Shown one piece after another: positions 1 through 9,669 of a stretch of DNA of 64,000 nucleotides. The DNA is from Acinetobacter baumannii (GTDB taxonomy: Bacteria; Pseudomonadota; Gammaproteobacteria; Pseudomonadales; Moraxellaceae). Both the position numbers and the translations under genes were made by a program. The DNA is taken from the NCBI RefSeq assembly GCF_016508585.1, contig NZ_JADVOP010000007.1, positions 1 through 64,000 on the forward strand, written 5' to 3'. Each line of letters begins with the position of its first letter. Position 1 is the first letter of the stretch. The notes beneath the pieces were generated by a model. That model saw only the letters and a program-made list of their open reading frames with translations, was not told the origin of the DNA and ran no database searches.

Positions 1-28
1 TGAGCCATGATCAAACTCTTCAGTTAAA
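1..28 (-). rRNA. 16S ribosomal RNA, 5' end only (partial)
   Basis: Read on the minus strand, these bases are the conserved 5' end of bacterial 16S rRNA, including the universal 27F primer site (AGAGTTTGATCATGGCTCA). The gene runs leftward out of the window, so only about 28 nt are seen. The exact mature 5' end is set by comparison with known genes and could be off by a few bases. Confidence 0.95.
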
Positions 29-463
29 ATCATTAGTGACTTAAGGTCACAATTCTGGCTCATCAATGTACTGACAAATTCTCTCAAATAAACTTCGAGT
101 AATTTAAACCAATCAATCAATGATAATATTTCGATCAATCAATCAGTAAAAATCCACACAAGTTGTTCTTCATATTCTCTTAATGATCTTCTTCATGCTT
201 CGTCAGCATCAAGCTAGGTCGGCTATATTACTCTCTATCTCCAGAAAGTCAACTGTGATTTCAAATTATTTTCTAAACCTACCTTCTAAAACCCAACTTA
301 ATCAATTCAACCAAGTCATTGTTTTATCAGAAGTTTTAATCTTCACCACCGCCGATGGATGTGCATTCTACAGCATTTAACAACCAACACAACCCCTTTT
401 TTTAATCTTTGTGTTCGGATGGGTGTTTTTTCCTCAAATCCACCCTTTTTTTGGCTTTTTTAT
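29..463 (-). promoter_or_regulatory. rRNA operon leader and promoter region
   Basis: This gene-free stretch precedes the minus-strand 16S gene. On the minus strand a TTGTGT -35 (387-392) and TAGAAT -10 (365-370) are separated by 16 bp, placing the start near position 358 and giving a leader of about 330 nt. Around 150-170 the leader carries ACTTGTGTGG, resembling the boxC-like part of gammaproteobacterial rrn antitermination leaders. A short plus-strand open frame at 183-380 has no ribosome binding site and overlaps the promoter, so I do not call it a gene. Confidence 0.65.
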
Positions 464-1549
464 CTATTTTTTAAGCATAATGAGCGCAGGTTGGCTCGAT
501 TTACTGGATAATTTATTTTCTTTATCGATTTCCTGCCACTTTAAAGGACGGCAATCGATATATTCACAATAGCCACTTTCACCTTGGTATGTTTGCCCAT
601 TCAGTTGTATTTGGTAGCTAAAACTTCCTACATAACCTGCTGCCAAACCAAATTTATAATCTCCCCGACTTTGGGCTTGGATATTGATAGAAATATTTTC
701 ATCTTGATATTGCCACTCAAACTCTCTAGGCAAATACATTTCTTGTTGATTTACAGTTTTAACTTTAGGAAAAACACGCTGAATATTGAATACCACTTGC
801 CGATCAAACATTTTGGCCTCAAGTGTCTGGATATTACGCATATAGATACGGGACTGTAAAACATTATTCATTTGATCGCAGCTATAGACGCAAATGATTT
901 GAAGTTCGTCACTTAATTGAATCAATTGATAAGTATAAAGCGCATAAGGAAGGTATGGAAAATTCACCATGCGCATATATTCAAATGCTGCATATTGTTG
1001 AATAGCATATTTTTGATCTTTGTATTGAATACAACCTTCGCAATGCGCAACCAAAGACCAATGCTCAGCAAAACCAAACTTCAAGTGAATGAAATGTGAA
1101 ACCAAAGGCAACGTGGTTATTTTTAAATCAAAACTCAATTCACTATCCTGTCTTTGCATGACAAAATTTGGAATTTTCCCAAAGACCTGTTCTTTTTGAC
1201 CAAACTCAAATTTTACTTTGCACTGATCATCGATTTGAAACTGGCAATCGTGTTGAATGGAATATGTACTTAACTGCCCCACCATATGCGCACTGGTACT
1301 GGCCAATAAAGTAGCTGTATCTAAAGCTGTGGTGAGGATTTCATTTTGATTGCAAAAAACAGAATTATTCGGCTGTCCAATCAAACTAAAAAAATTGAGA
1401 TAGTGCAAGGGTGCAGGGAGATTAACCAGAACCAGCTTCTGGTGGGTAATTTTATATTTATCTTTGGATGGATGATAAAAAAGTTCAATCGGCTCTTGAG
1501 CTTGATTCAGTTGTTTAGACTGATCTAAGAAATCTTGAAACAAACGCAT
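464..1549 (-). CDS. Uncharacterised protein, possibly DUF6670 family
   Basis: A 361-residue soluble protein with no signal peptide or membrane segment that I can see. It is rich in aromatic and glutamine residues and in alternating beta-strand-like stretches, consistent with an all-beta fold. I do not recognise a catalytic motif. It resembles Acinetobacter proteins annotated as DUF6670, but that link is from memory. The start is supported by an AGGAG ribosome binding site 8 nt upstream of the ATG. It is transcribed in the same direction as the rRNA operon and lies just upstream of the rRNA promoter, about 34 bp downstream of pssA. No function can be assigned. Confidence 0.75.
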   Translation of the reverse strand: MRLFQDFLDQSKQLNQAQEPIELFYHPSKDKYKITHQKLVLVNLPAPLHYLNFFSLIGQPNNSVFCNQNEILTTALDTATLLASTSAHMVGQLSTYSIQHDCQFQIDDQCKVKFEFGQKEQVFGKIPNFVMQRQDSELSFDLKITTLPLVSHFIHLKFGFAEHWSLVAHCEGCIQYKDQKYAIQQYAAFEYMRMVNFPYLPYALYTYQLIQLSDELQIICVYSCDQMNNVLQSRIYMRNIQTLEAKMFDRQVVFNIQRVFPKVKTVNQQEMYLPREFEWQYQDENISINIQAQSRGDYKFGLAAGYVGSFSYQIQLNGQTYQGESGYCEYIDCRPLKWQEIDKENKLSSKSSQPALIMLKK

Positions 1550-1583
1550 ATCAAGCTCCTGACCTTAAGTTTTATTTTATATT

Positions 1584-2411
1584 TTATTCAAGGCTATTCT
1601 TTCTTGCCAAAAATGTGGTTACAAAACCAGAAATAGCATAGATAATTGAAATCACCAAGATGCCTACAGGAATATTATAAGTCATTGCAGCAAGGATAAA
1701 TACAGCGATCGGCAATACAAAGAAAGGGACCCTTTTACGATCCACGGTTTTAAATGAATAATATTTAATATTGGAAATCATCAGTAAACCAACCGCAATG
1801 ATGACAAAAGCATTCGTTGCCTGAATAGCACTATCTTTAAGATCAAAAATATATCTGAAATCTTGCCCAACCCAAACCCATGCAATAATAATGATCGCAG
1901 CCAATGGACTGGCAACACCAATAAAATAACGTTTATCGACCACACCAATTTGCACATTGAAACGTGCTAAACGAAATGCAGCACAGGCTGTGTAAACAAA
2001 ACAAGCTGCCAAACCGATTCGACCTAAATCATGCATACTCCAGCTATACATCAAAATAGCAGGTGCGACACCAAATGCCAGTAAGTCCGAGAGTGAATCA
2101 AATTGCTCACCAAAAGCACTTTGAGCCCCGATCGCACGCGCCACACGACCATCCAGACCATCAAATAATGCTGCAAGGAAAATGGCATAAATCGCTTGGG
2201 TAAAATCACCATTCATGCTGGCTATGATTGAATAGAAACCCGATAACAACGCTGAAGTTGTAATTAAGTTTGGCCACAAATAGATTCCGCGACGTTTTAC
2301 TTTTTGACCTTCATGGGTATGCTCTTCCTCTTCAACCTCAAAAGTGATGCCATCGAATCCAAGGTCCTGGCTCGAAGAGTTTGGGCTTTCTGGTTTATTT
2401 ATATTTGTCAT
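1584..2411 (-). CDS. pssA: CDP-diacylglycerol--serine O-phosphatidyltransferase
   Basis: This inner-membrane enzyme makes phosphatidylserine from CDP-diacylglycerol and serine, the committed step to phosphatidylethanolamine. The CDP-alcohol phosphatidyltransferase signature is complete: D87-G-x2-A-R92-x8-G101-x3-D105-x3-D109, inside a polytopic protein of 275 residues. The first 40 residues are a hydrophilic, acidic and basic cytoplasmic extension ahead of the first membrane segment. This matches the membrane-bound type II PssA of Acinetobacter and Pseudomonas, not the peripheral E. coli enzyme. The ATG follows an AGGA ribosome binding site. It lies between rlmJ and the uncharacterised gene at 464, all on the minus strand. 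Confidence 0.9.
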   Translation of the reverse strand: MTNINKPESPNSSSQDLGFDGITFEVEEEEHTHEGQKVKRRGIYLWPNLITTSALLSGFYSIIASMNGDFTQAIYAIFLAALFDGLDGRVARAIGAQSAFGEQFDSLSDLLAFGVAPAILMYSWSMHDLGRIGLAACFVYTACAAFRLARFNVQIGVVDKRYFIGVASPLAAIIIIAWVWVGQDFRYIFDLKDSAIQATNAFVIIAVGLLMISNIKYYSFKTVDRKRVPFFVLPIAVFILAAMTYNIPVGILVISIIYAISGFVTTFLARKNSLE

Positions 2412-2567
2412 TGTTGAATCCTATCTATGGCTCTTATTTTGGAGCGGTTGATATCTCACCTAAGATTTTATCACATTCATTTCTAAGTGAAATTGATGCG
2501 AATTACTCAAATTATTTCGTCATAATTTGTAATTCGCATCATTTTTCTAGCTATCGCTATAAATGAA

Positions 2568-3425
2568 TTACTCGCCCACCAACCAACGTACTGCTGCATG
2601 TCCACCATTTTCGCTCATACGTAAATGAGGGAATAACCATTGTAGTGCTTCATCAGCATCTTCAGAGAATTTCCATGGTGGATTGATGACCAACAATCCA
2701 CAGCCATTTAAGCCGACAGGGGTATCATCAGGCCATACACAAACTTCGCAAATCAACTGACGACGGATGCCCGTTTTGATCATTTTTTTTTCAAAACGCT
2801 CAATCATGGCACGATCTTTGATTGGATACCAAATTGCAAATACCCCCGTAGACCATTTTTTATGGGCAGCAGCAATTAATTCAACCAACTGTGGAAAATC
2901 TTTACGTTCAAGCTCATACGGTGGATCAATCATGACCAAACCACGCTTTTCTTTCGGTGGAATTACCCCTAAAAGACCTTCATATGCATCACGTTCATGT
3001 AAACCCGCACGTTTATCGCGAATATTGAAATACAATTGTTGAAACACATCACGCTGCATTTCAAAAATGGTCGCTTTATCTATATCTCGCATTGCTTCAA
3101 GTGCGAACCAGGGTGAACCTGGATAAGCGCCTTTTCCAGCACCTGCTCGCATATCTTCAACCACTTTCAGATATTGTTTTACACCTTCTGGGGCATTACG
3201 CTTAATTGAATCATCAAGCTTAACGAGCCTGTGAATACCTGTCAGGAACTCACCTGATTTTTGCGCTTCTGATGTGGATAAATCGTATTTGCCCGCACCA
3301 CCATGTGTATCGATATAACGATATGGTTTGTCTTTAGTATTTAGACGTGTCAATAGTTGAAGCAATAACACATGTTTCATGACGTCGGCAAAGTTGCCTG
3401 CATGGAAATGGTGACGGTAATTCAT
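2568..3425 (-). CDS. rlmJ: 23S rRNA (adenine(2030)-N6)-methyltransferase RlmJ
   Basis: It methylates A2030 of 23S rRNA using S-adenosylmethionine. The N-terminus MNYRHHFHAGNFADVMKH is the hallmark of the RlmJ (formerly YhiR/ComJ) family. DTHGGAGKYDL near residues 39-49 is the AdoMet-binding stretch, and the catalytic N6-adenine motif DPPY is near 167-170. At 285 residues it has the family's usual length. The frame stays open upstream to a TTG at 3449, but the family N-terminus and an AGGAAT ribosome binding site favour the ATG at 3425. It is divergent from the oxygenase gene at 3542. Confidence 0.93.
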   Translation of the reverse strand: MNYRHHFHAGNFADVMKHVLLLQLLTRLNTKDKPYRYIDTHGGAGKYDLSTSEAQKSGEFLTGIHRLVKLDDSIKRNAPEGVKQYLKVVEDMRAGAGKGAYPGSPWFALEAMRDIDKATIFEMQRDVFQQLYFNIRDKRAGLHERDAYEGLLGVIPPKEKRGLVMIDPPYELERKDFPQLVELIAAAHKKWSTGVFAIWYPIKDRAMIERFEKKMIKTGIRRQLICEVCVWPDDTPVGLNGCGLLVINPPWKFSEDADEALQWLFPHLRMSENGGHAAVRWLVGE

Positions 3426-3541
3426 GTTTCGATTAATTCCTGAGTTCAATGGTTATTTTAACACGAAAAAATATTTCTTCACTGCCCATCGTTTGTTCTA
3501 ATATAGCGACAGCCCTTCAAACACTATTTTTTTGGTCATTT

Positions 3542-4144
3542 ATGGAAGCTCTTTCTCTCCCAAAGTCATGGAATGTTGATCGAATTCTTGATGATTTAGA
3601 TCAACATGGATTTACCGTTATTGACCATGCATACCCAGCAGACTATGTACAACAACTGATTAAAGAGTGTACTGAAAATCTAAATCGTTTCCGTGATGCA
3701 GCAATTCAAAATGGTGTAATCAGCAAGATTCGCAGTGATCATATTTTATGGATCAACAAGGATTTAGAAATTGCTCAACATCATATCCACACGCTTCAGC
3801 AACTCTCTCAAATTTTCAATGCTGCATTTTATATGGGAATTAAAGAGGTTGAAGCACATTTTGCGTGCTATAACGCAGGCGAGTTTTACGCCTTGCATCG
3901 AGATAATCCTCAAGGCAAAAATGGTCGTATGATTTCTACAGTCTATTATTTGCATGATGAATGGCAGGATGACTGGGGGGGCAAATTACATTTACTAGAC
4001 AAAAACAATGTATGGCATATTTTAGAACCCAAACCTAATCGAATCGCCTTGTTCCAAAGTGACTTATTACATGAAGTCCTTGAAGCTAAACATCAACGAC
4101 TTTCAATTACCGCATGGCTCAGAAGTGACTCTCATATCCTGTAA
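3542..4144 (+). CDS. 2OG-Fe(II) oxygenase, SM-20/prolyl-hydroxylase type
   Basis: A 200-residue non-haem iron dioxygenase that should couple 2-oxoglutarate decarboxylation to hydroxylation of an unknown substrate. The iron-binding triad is visible as H119-x-D121 (in YALHRDNP) and H177 (in LLHEVL), with R186 nine residues later as the 2-oxoglutarate ligand. In bacteria, related small proteins hydroxylate ribosomal proteins or EF-Tu, but the substrate cannot be read from sequence. The frame is open back to an ATG at 3449, but the extra 31 residues are low-complexity and overlap the divergent rlmJ promoter, so 3542 is preferred. The ribosome binding site there is weak. Confidence 0.8.
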   Translation: MEALSLPKSWNVDRILDDLDQHGFTVIDHAYPADYVQQLIKECTENLNRFRDAAIQNGVISKIRSDHILWINKDLEIAQHHIHTLQQLSQIFNAAFYMGIKEVEAHFACYNAGEFYALHRDNPQGKNGRMISTVYYLHDEWQDDWGGKLHLLDKNNVWHILEPKPNRIALFQSDLLHEVLEAKHQRLSITAWLRSDSHIL

Positions 4145-4341
4145 ATTGTTTAGTTTGTTTAGTCCAAAGATCAGCCATATTGCCGGTTATTTGGGTTATA
4201 AAAGCTTGTAGGCTTATTGAATAGATTTCGACATTTTGGTCTTGAGTGTTCAATAGTGCAACGCTCTATCTCAAATCCATCAGCTTTAAATTATTGAAAT
4301 AGACCTCATAATAGAGTGTAGAAATTAAGAGGATTCAGCAT

Positions 4342-4869
4342 ATGTTTGATAATACAAAACAAATCATCTCGCGAATTGGTGAAACTGATCAATTGTATTT
4401 GTCAGGCAATACCCCTGAACTTGCACTTGAACGTGGTGATCTACGTTTACAGTTAGTCACGCAAAGTCATTCAAAGCAGGAACAAATTCACTTCCTACAA
4501 GAAGCGATTGTATTACTTGAAACTGCGCGTTTGGAATACGAAGAAATGCCAATGTCATTGTACATACAGCTTTCTTTGCATTTGGCCAAAGCCTATATGA
4601 TTTACTTTGAACTGACCAAAGAATCGCGTTACGCCTTGATCACTCAACAAATTTTAAAACCGATGACGCAACATGAGCATGCTGATATTTACTTTATGTT
4701 GGCTTATGCCTGTGTAAGTAAGCAAGATTTTGCCTTAACCCGTCATTGGTTAAATAAATATATCAAAACCGCAGATTTTGATTTAGCGCTACTTCGACAA
4801 CATCATGCTTTCAAACCTGTCAGAAATGAAGCCTGGTTTAGTCAAATGATTCAAAATAAATTGCACTAA
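4342..4869 (+). CDS. TPR-like alpha-helical protein of unknown function
   Basis: A 175-residue soluble, almost entirely helical protein. Repeating helix pairs such as LYIQLSLHLAKAYMIYFEL and ADIYFMLAYACVSKQDF resemble tetratricopeptide repeats, suggesting a protein-binding scaffold. No catalytic motif or signal peptide is seen. The ATG follows an AGAGGA ribosome binding site. It is a single-gene unit: 197 bp of noncoding sequence precedes it and a strong hairpin terminator at 4925-4951 follows. Assignment beyond a TPR-like fold would be speculation. Confidence 0.7.
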   Translation: MFDNTKQIISRIGETDQLYLSGNTPELALERGDLRLQLVTQSHSKQEQIHFLQEAIVLLETARLEYEEMPMSLYIQLSLHLAKAYMIYFELTKESRYALITQQILKPMTQHEHADIYFMLAYACVSKQDFALTRHWLNKYIKTADFDLALLRQHHAFKPVRNEAWFSQMIQNKLH

Positions 4870-4924
4870 GCATTGGGTCTATGGTCATTCATGACATGAT
4901 ATAAAATCGCAACCCTCCAAAAGA

Positions 4925-4951
4925 AAAGATGGCTATTGTAGCCATCTTTTT
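4925..4951. terminator. Rho-independent terminator, probably bidirectional
   Basis: An 11-bp perfect stem (AAAGATGGCTA / TAGCCATCTTT) with a 3-nt loop, flanked by A and T runs. It lies between the convergent genes ending at 4869 (+) and 4978 (-) and can serve both. Confidence 0.9.
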
Positions 4952-4977
4952 GTTGCGCTTGGGAAAAGTTAAAAGCT

Positions 4978-5235
4978 TTAAGCTGTTTGTAGTTTATATG
5001 CATCTAAATGGAGTTGCTGGTTTAACTCATCAATCCAAATTGCCCAATCATCATCTTGCACCAAATGACTGATTAATAAATCACGCTGAGATTTGTTCCA
5101 AAATGGCGCTTCATGCAATGAAACATTTGCAGGCAGCTGATGGGTACGCACATAAAGTTCAATCGCTGCTGCACTATTGGCTAAACCCAGTTGAGAAAAC
5201 AGTAACTCTAAGGATGGTTTGTTCGTCCTGAGCAT
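4978..5235 (-). CDS. DUF2789 family protein
   Basis: A small, acidic soluble protein of 85 residues. It matches the DUF2789 pattern: FSQLGL near the N-terminus, a central HEAPFWNKSQRDLL stretch and a C-terminal DDDWAIWIDELN helix. The function of this family is unknown. The start is very well supported by an AAGGAGG ribosome binding site 6 nt upstream of the ATG. It is a monocistronic gene upstream of mdh's terminator, with its own 3' hairpin shared with the convergent gene at 4342. Confidence 0.85.
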   Translation of the reverse strand: MLRTNKPSLELLFSQLGLANSAAAIELYVRTHQLPANVSLHEAPFWNKSQRDLLISHLVQDDDWAIWIDELNQQLHLDAYKLQTA

Positions 5236-5406
5236 ATCGCCCTCCTTATATAAGTTTATTTGTCATTAGATATACAATTAACTTATAAGAAAGACCTGAT
5301 AAAAGATAGTTTCAATTTTAGTTTTCTTGTTTCAAATTGTGATTAAAAATCAATCAAAATATGCTTTAACGCACATTGTCGCATTGTACTGTGCCGGATT
5401 TAACCA

Positions 5407-5436
5407 ATAAAAAAGCACTCTAAATAGAGTGCTTTT
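5407..5436 (-). terminator. Terminator of mdh
   Basis: An 11-bp stem AAAAGCACTCT / AGAGTGCTTTT with a 4-nt loop. On the minus strand it is followed by a T run, and it lies 33 bp beyond the mdh stop codon. Confidence 0.9.
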
Positions 5437-5468
5437 CAAAATTCATCTGAAACAGATTAAATTTTTAA

Positions 5469-6455
5469 TTATTTAAGCATATCCGCAATTGCAGCACGCT
5501 CTTCTTCAAGTTCTTGAAGGGTTTTGTCCATACGTTCACGGCTGAATGCATCAATTTCTAAGCCTTCAACACGTTTGTATTCGCCATTTTCACAAGTTAC
5601 TGGAACACCGTAGATTACGCCTTCAGGAATACCATAAGAACCGTCTGAAGGAATACCCATAGTTACCCATTCGCCATTTGTGCCTAACGCCCAATCACGC
5701 ATATGGTCGATTGCAGCATTTGCAGCAGAAGCAGCAGAAGAAAGACCACGTGCTTCAATGATCGCAGCACCACGTTTACCAACTGTTGGAAGGAATACAT
5801 TTGCATTCCAGTCAGCATCGTTGATTTTGTCTTTCAAGTTTTCACCATTTGCAGTTGCAAAACGGTAGTCAGCATACATTGTTGGAGAGTGGTTGCCCCA
5901 AACTGTAAGATTTTTGATGTCCGCTACAGCAACACCAGCTTTTTGAGCAATTTGAGTTAACGCACGGTTGTGGTCGAGACGCAACATTGCAGTAAAGTTT
6001 TTCGCCGGAAGGTCTGGAGCAGATTTCATTGCGATATAAGCATTTGTATTTGCAGGGTTACCTACAACAAGAACTTTTACATCACGGCTTGCTACTTCAT
6101 TAAGTGCTTGACCTTGACCAATGAAGATTTCACCGTTCACTTTCAACAAGTCAGCACGTTCCATACCAGGACCACGTGGACGTGAACCAACCAATAACGC
6201 GTAGTCAGCATCTTTAAATGCAACTTTTGGATCATCAGTACCGATCATGCCAGCCAATAATGGGAAAGCACAGTCATCTAATTCCATCATTACGCCTTTA
6301 AGCGCAGCTTGAGCTTTCTCAAATGGAACTTCTAACAATTGCAAAATAACGGGTTGGTCTTTACCAAGCATTTCACCGCTAGCAATACGGAATAATAAGC
6401 TGTAACCGATTTGACCAGCTGCGCCAGTAACGGCAACGCGAACAGGTTGCTTCAT
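5469..6455 (-). CDS. mdh: Malate dehydrogenase
   Basis: This NAD-dependent TCA-cycle enzyme interconverts malate and oxaloacetate in the cytoplasm. The Rossmann motif [10 protein letters not shown] is at residues 11-20, substrate-binding arginines lie in [11 protein letters not shown] (90-100), LDHNR (160-164) follows, and the catalytic histidine is H189 in WGNHSP. At 328 residues it is the longer cytosolic-type enzyme common to Acinetobacter and Pseudomonas relatives, rather than the 312-residue E. coli type. A GGAGA ribosome binding site lies 8 nt upstream of the ATG. It is monocistronic with its own terminator. The 258-bp upstream region contains AT-rich -10-like elements but no single clear promoter. 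Confidence 0.97.
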   Translation of the reverse strand: MKQPVRVAVTGAAGQIGYSLLFRIASGEMLGKDQPVILQLLEVPFEKAQAALKGVMMELDDCAFPLLAGMIGTDDPKVAFKDADYALLVGSRPRGPGMERADLLKVNGEIFIGQGQALNEVASRDVKVLVVGNPANTNAYIAMKSAPDLPAKNFTAMLRLDHNRALTQIAQKAGVAVADIKNLTVWGNHSPTMYADYRFATANGENLKDKINDADWNANVFLPTVGKRGAAIIEARGLSSAASAANAAIDHMRDWALGTNGEWVTMGIPSDGSYGIPEGVIYGVPVTCENGEYKRVEGLEIDAFSRERMDKTLQELEEERAAIADMLK

Positions 6456-6713
6456 GTAATTATCTCCAATGAGGATCGTTAATGTGATTAAACGGTTAAA
6501 TCCGTTTTAATCGAATTATCATAAACGGCAAAGATTGTACTCCAATCCTTTGACACTTGCATGTAAAAGAGAATGAATTTCAACAAAAGTATGATAGGAA
6601 ATATAAATAAAATATCTCAAAAAGAATGGGTTCTATCGACAATTCAGCTGTGTGGGTGACTATATCTGCTTTTTAGCGATAACAAGACCCGTAATATGAA
6701 ATACCCACAGCGA

Positions 6714-7373
6714 CTAGTATGTCCCTTTGATGGAGAATGTATTTGGACAATTTGAAACAATATGATTCGAGCATTGTTTGTACTGCCCATTGACCCGATA
6801 ACACACTTGAACTTCAGTTAATACAGGATTTGATGATGAACTCTGACAAGTAAAGCGAATACTATCGTTGTTCATTCCCGGGTTTAATCTCACAAATTGT
6901 GTTTTTAAGGCATTATGCTGAACGCTTTTACTTTCTGAACTGGTTAAATCTGCAGGAATTTTAAGCCGATCAGCCAAATTGATAACTGTTCTAAAATACT
7001 GACTGGCATTCATCGGTACACAACCGCCCACACTCCGCCAGAGCTGGATACGGGCATTTTCCTCTGGCATTACTCGTGCAACAACTTTTGCCTGTAATGG
7101 CGTTAAACTGGCAGAACTATTGGTTGTGCAATTGCGTTCAGTTGTTTCAGGCAATAAACCCGAAATGGTCAATGAATAGCCTTCCAGACACTTACGTTGC
7201 CTTTGCTTTGACGAATCTAATGCACAAACCGCTGGCGTCAATTGCACCTGCATCACATAACCTTGTAATTGCGGTGCTGCATGTAACGGCACATTGACCA
7301 AAAAAAATCCTGCACAGCATACGGTCAATGCTATGCAAAACTTCTTTAATTTACGCAAGATATTGAAAATCAT
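6714..7373 (-). CDS. Periplasmic T2-ribonuclease-like protein lacking catalytic residues
   Basis: A 219-residue protein with a signal peptide (residues 1-32, cleavage after LHA). It aligns with E. coli RNase I from memory. LTISGLLPE sits where the catalytic motif LTVHGLWPG should be, IQLWRSVGGC replaces YEYAKHGAC, and the following QYFRTV, FTCQ...LTEVQVC and C-terminal NCPNTFSIKG blocks match well. Both catalytic histidines and the glutamate are therefore replaced (H to S, E to L, H to V), while the family cysteines persist. I infer a pseudoenzyme that binds RNA or protein rather than cutting RNA. It starts 37 bp after slt on the same strand and is probably co-transcribed with it. Confidence 0.8.
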   Translation of the reverse strand: MIFNILRKLKKFCIALTVCCAGFFLVNVPLHAAPQLQGYVMQVQLTPAVCALDSSKQRQRKCLEGYSLTISGLLPETTERNCTTNSSASLTPLQAKVVARVMPEENARIQLWRSVGGCVPMNASQYFRTVINLADRLKIPADLTSSESKSVQHNALKTQFVRLNPGMNNDSIRFTCQSSSSNPVLTEVQVCYRVNGQYKQCSNHIVSNCPNTFSIKGTY

Positions 7374-7410
7374 TGATTTACCAACAAAGTTTCATCCAAG
7401 TTCAAAGCGA

Positions 7411-9384
7411 TTATTGCGATACACGAGTTGGAATCACAGGCATACGACTTTCAATGGCTTGAGGTCCTTGCCCTAATAAAATTCCATAATGCGCAGCATT
7501 GGTCATCACATTTTTTACATAGTCACGAGTCTCATTCAAAGGAATAGACTCCGTATACTGATCTGCTGAAAGATTTTGATAATCAGGTTGCCAACGCTTA
7601 GCACGATTTGGTCCTGCGTTATAACCTGCTGTTGCCAACACAGGGTTACTACTTAATTGCCCATGAATCATCGACAGATAGAAAGTACCATAACGAATAT
7701 TGGTATTGGCATCACTGAGTGCAGCCGGATTATACGTTTCACCCATCTGTCTCGCCACTAATTTTGCCGTGCCTGGCATGATCTGCATTAAACCGCCTGC
7801 GCCAACATGTGAACGGGCAGCTGTAACAAAACGACTCTCTTGGCGCATTAAACCGTATGCCCAAGCAGGATCAATCCCTGCATTCCGGCTGTGACTTACG
7901 ACTAGAGATTGATGTGGCGTTGCATAACGATAGGTATAGTTATGCTTTTTCTCTGTACGTTCAGCGGCATAGATTGCTCGATCATACCACCCCATATCTG
8001 TTGCACGTTTTGCTGCAGCAAGCAGCAATCCATCGTCATGCTTCAAGTATGCCTGACGTACTGCCCAATTCCATTCTCTATTGGTATAGGTTGCCGGTGC
8101 ATTGATATTGCGTAAAGTAAACGCGCGACGGAAATGAATATCGCTATTTAAACGTTGTTGATCGTCTGTCGAGGGCTGCTCTCTTGCGGGGCTATCATTA
8201 TATTTTTGCCCCAAATGATCTTTAGCAAGTAGATTGTGATAGTCATCACCCGACATTGCCAAACGCTGGTAAATCTCTCGTGCCGCTCTTTTCGATTGCG
8301 CATCATTACGTTGTTCAGACGCACGAGCCAACCAATATTGCCAACGATCTTCTTGCTTCTGCGTTACGCTCATACTGTCAATCGCACGAATTACACTTTC
8401 CCACGAACCAAATCGTATCGCTTGGCGTGCATAAACTTCAGCTTCTTCAGCGCTAAAAGGCACACCATAACTGGCATCAAAATTTTGCAACACTTCACGA
8501 TTAAAATTATTTTTCATGACGGTTGTGCCACCAATATAGCCCACCGTACGATAAAGATATTTTTGCACATCTTCAGGCACACCTTGAACCAACCTGGGCA
8601 CAGACTGTAAAGCACTGGTTAAATCCGTATCTGCGGCACGTCCCAATGCATAAACCAAATAAGCATAATCTTGCACATTCGTTTTCGGCGCTGACCATAA
8701 GTAGTTGAGCGGATTCGCTTGAATCTGGTTCATTTGCGTTAATGATAAATTAATACCGATTGATTGGGCTGTCGCAATCGCTAGACCAGATTGCCCTGCT
8801 CTTAATTGTGCATAAAGGCGTTGTTGACGATCTTGCGTAGTCATGAGTGGGCTAGACAGCATCATGCGCCCCAAACCATTACATGACTCAGGTTGAGTGT
8901 TGGTTGCAAGCCAAACATCTTTAAACTCTGCAAAAACCAATGAATCCCCAGTTTTGGCACGAACTTGAGCAACGGCACAACGTTCTGCCTGATCTGGATT
9001 TGTTACATATTGCAATACAGGTTGGGCACTTGAAAAGTCAGCTTGTTTGACTTTTTCTTCGACATAATCTGCTGCCAACTTTTCAGCCATTGCCGATTGT
9101 GGGTAGCGCTGTGCAAAACTAATAATATTGCCAGCAGGTTGAAAAGCAAGATTAGCATTCAGCATCCAATATTCAGGATAATAACCTAAAGCATCATTTT
9201 GCATTGAAACCCGGTACTGTTCTAAAGCACTCGCATTATTCGCATTACGCAAAGCATCATTGAACTGCTCTTCAGCCGCATAAGCCACTTGCAGACTTGT
9301 GCATGCAACTGCGCCTAAAAGATAAAGTTTTAATTTATTTTGCTTAAGTTGCTGCTTTAACACCGTTTTTCTCTCAACCTGCAT
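7411..9384 (-). CDS. slt: Soluble lytic murein transglycosylase
   Basis: This periplasmic enzyme cleaves peptidoglycan glycan strands to leave 1,6-anhydro-muramic ends. The 657-residue protein has a signal peptide (about 1-36, ending AYA), a long superhelical domain of alpha-helical repeats, and a C-terminal lysozyme-like SLT domain. The catalytic glutamate is E516 in MRQESRF, followed by GAGGLMQIMPGTA and AGYNAGPNR, the family's other conserved blocks. Length is close to E. coli Slt70. The ATG follows an AAGG ribosome binding site. The T2-ribonuclease-like gene follows immediately, so the two probably form an envelope operon. Confidence 0.95.
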   Translation of the reverse strand: MQVERKTVLKQQLKQNKLKLYLLGAVACTSLQVAYAAEEQFNDALRNANNASALEQYRVSMQNDALGYYPEYWMLNANLAFQPAGNIISFAQRYPQSAMAEKLAADYVEEKVKQADFSSAQPVLQYVTNPDQAERCAVAQVRAKTGDSLVFAEFKDVWLATNTQPESCNGLGRMMLSSPLMTTQDRQQRLYAQLRAGQSGLAIATAQSIGINLSLTQMNQIQANPLNYLWSAPKTNVQDYAYLVYALGRAADTDLTSALQSVPRLVQGVPEDVQKYLYRTVGYIGGTTVMKNNFNREVLQNFDASYGVPFSAEEAEVYARQAIRFGSWESVIRAIDSMSVTQKQEDRWQYWLARASEQRNDAQSKRAAREIYQRLAMSGDDYHNLLAKDHLGQKYNDSPAREQPSTDDQQRLNSDIHFRRAFTLRNINAPATYTNREWNWAVRQAYLKHDDGLLLAAAKRATDMGWYDRAIYAAERTEKKHNYTYRYATPHQSLVVSHSRNAGIDPAWAYGLMRQESRFVTAARSHVGAGGLMQIMPGTAKLVARQMGETYNPAALSDANTNIRYGTFYLSMIHGQLSSNPVLATAGYNAGPNRAKRWQPDYQNLSADQYTESIPLNETRDYVKNVMTNAAHYGILLGQGPQAIESRMPVIPTRVSQ

Positions 9385-9669
9385 GATGTGCCTTGACTTG
9401 CTGATGCACTTATTTGTGCCTAGTTTAATTATTCTAATCCATTTCTACTGTTGTGTTATGTAACCTTATGATTCATCATTAATAATCTATCCCTTTTTTT
9501 GATTTTTTTGTTTACGCCCTCTCCCTTGTTGCTAACATACCAATCTTGCTTAAATATTTCCCTGAATCCCATTTAAATGCTGTAAAATAGCGCGCCTTTT
9601 GTGAGTCTGTTAAAATAACAAACTCAATGCGAATTTTAAATTCCCTTTATTCATAGGATAGACCCCTCC

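Noticed and set aside
183..380. 65-codon plus-strand open frame in the rRNA leader
   Set aside because: It overlaps the rRNA promoter, has no ribosome binding site and an unusual composition, so I treat it as chance.
8236..8610. 124-codon open frame antisense to slt
   Set aside because: It lies wholly within the slt gene on the other strand, where slt has full family motifs; no independent protein signature.
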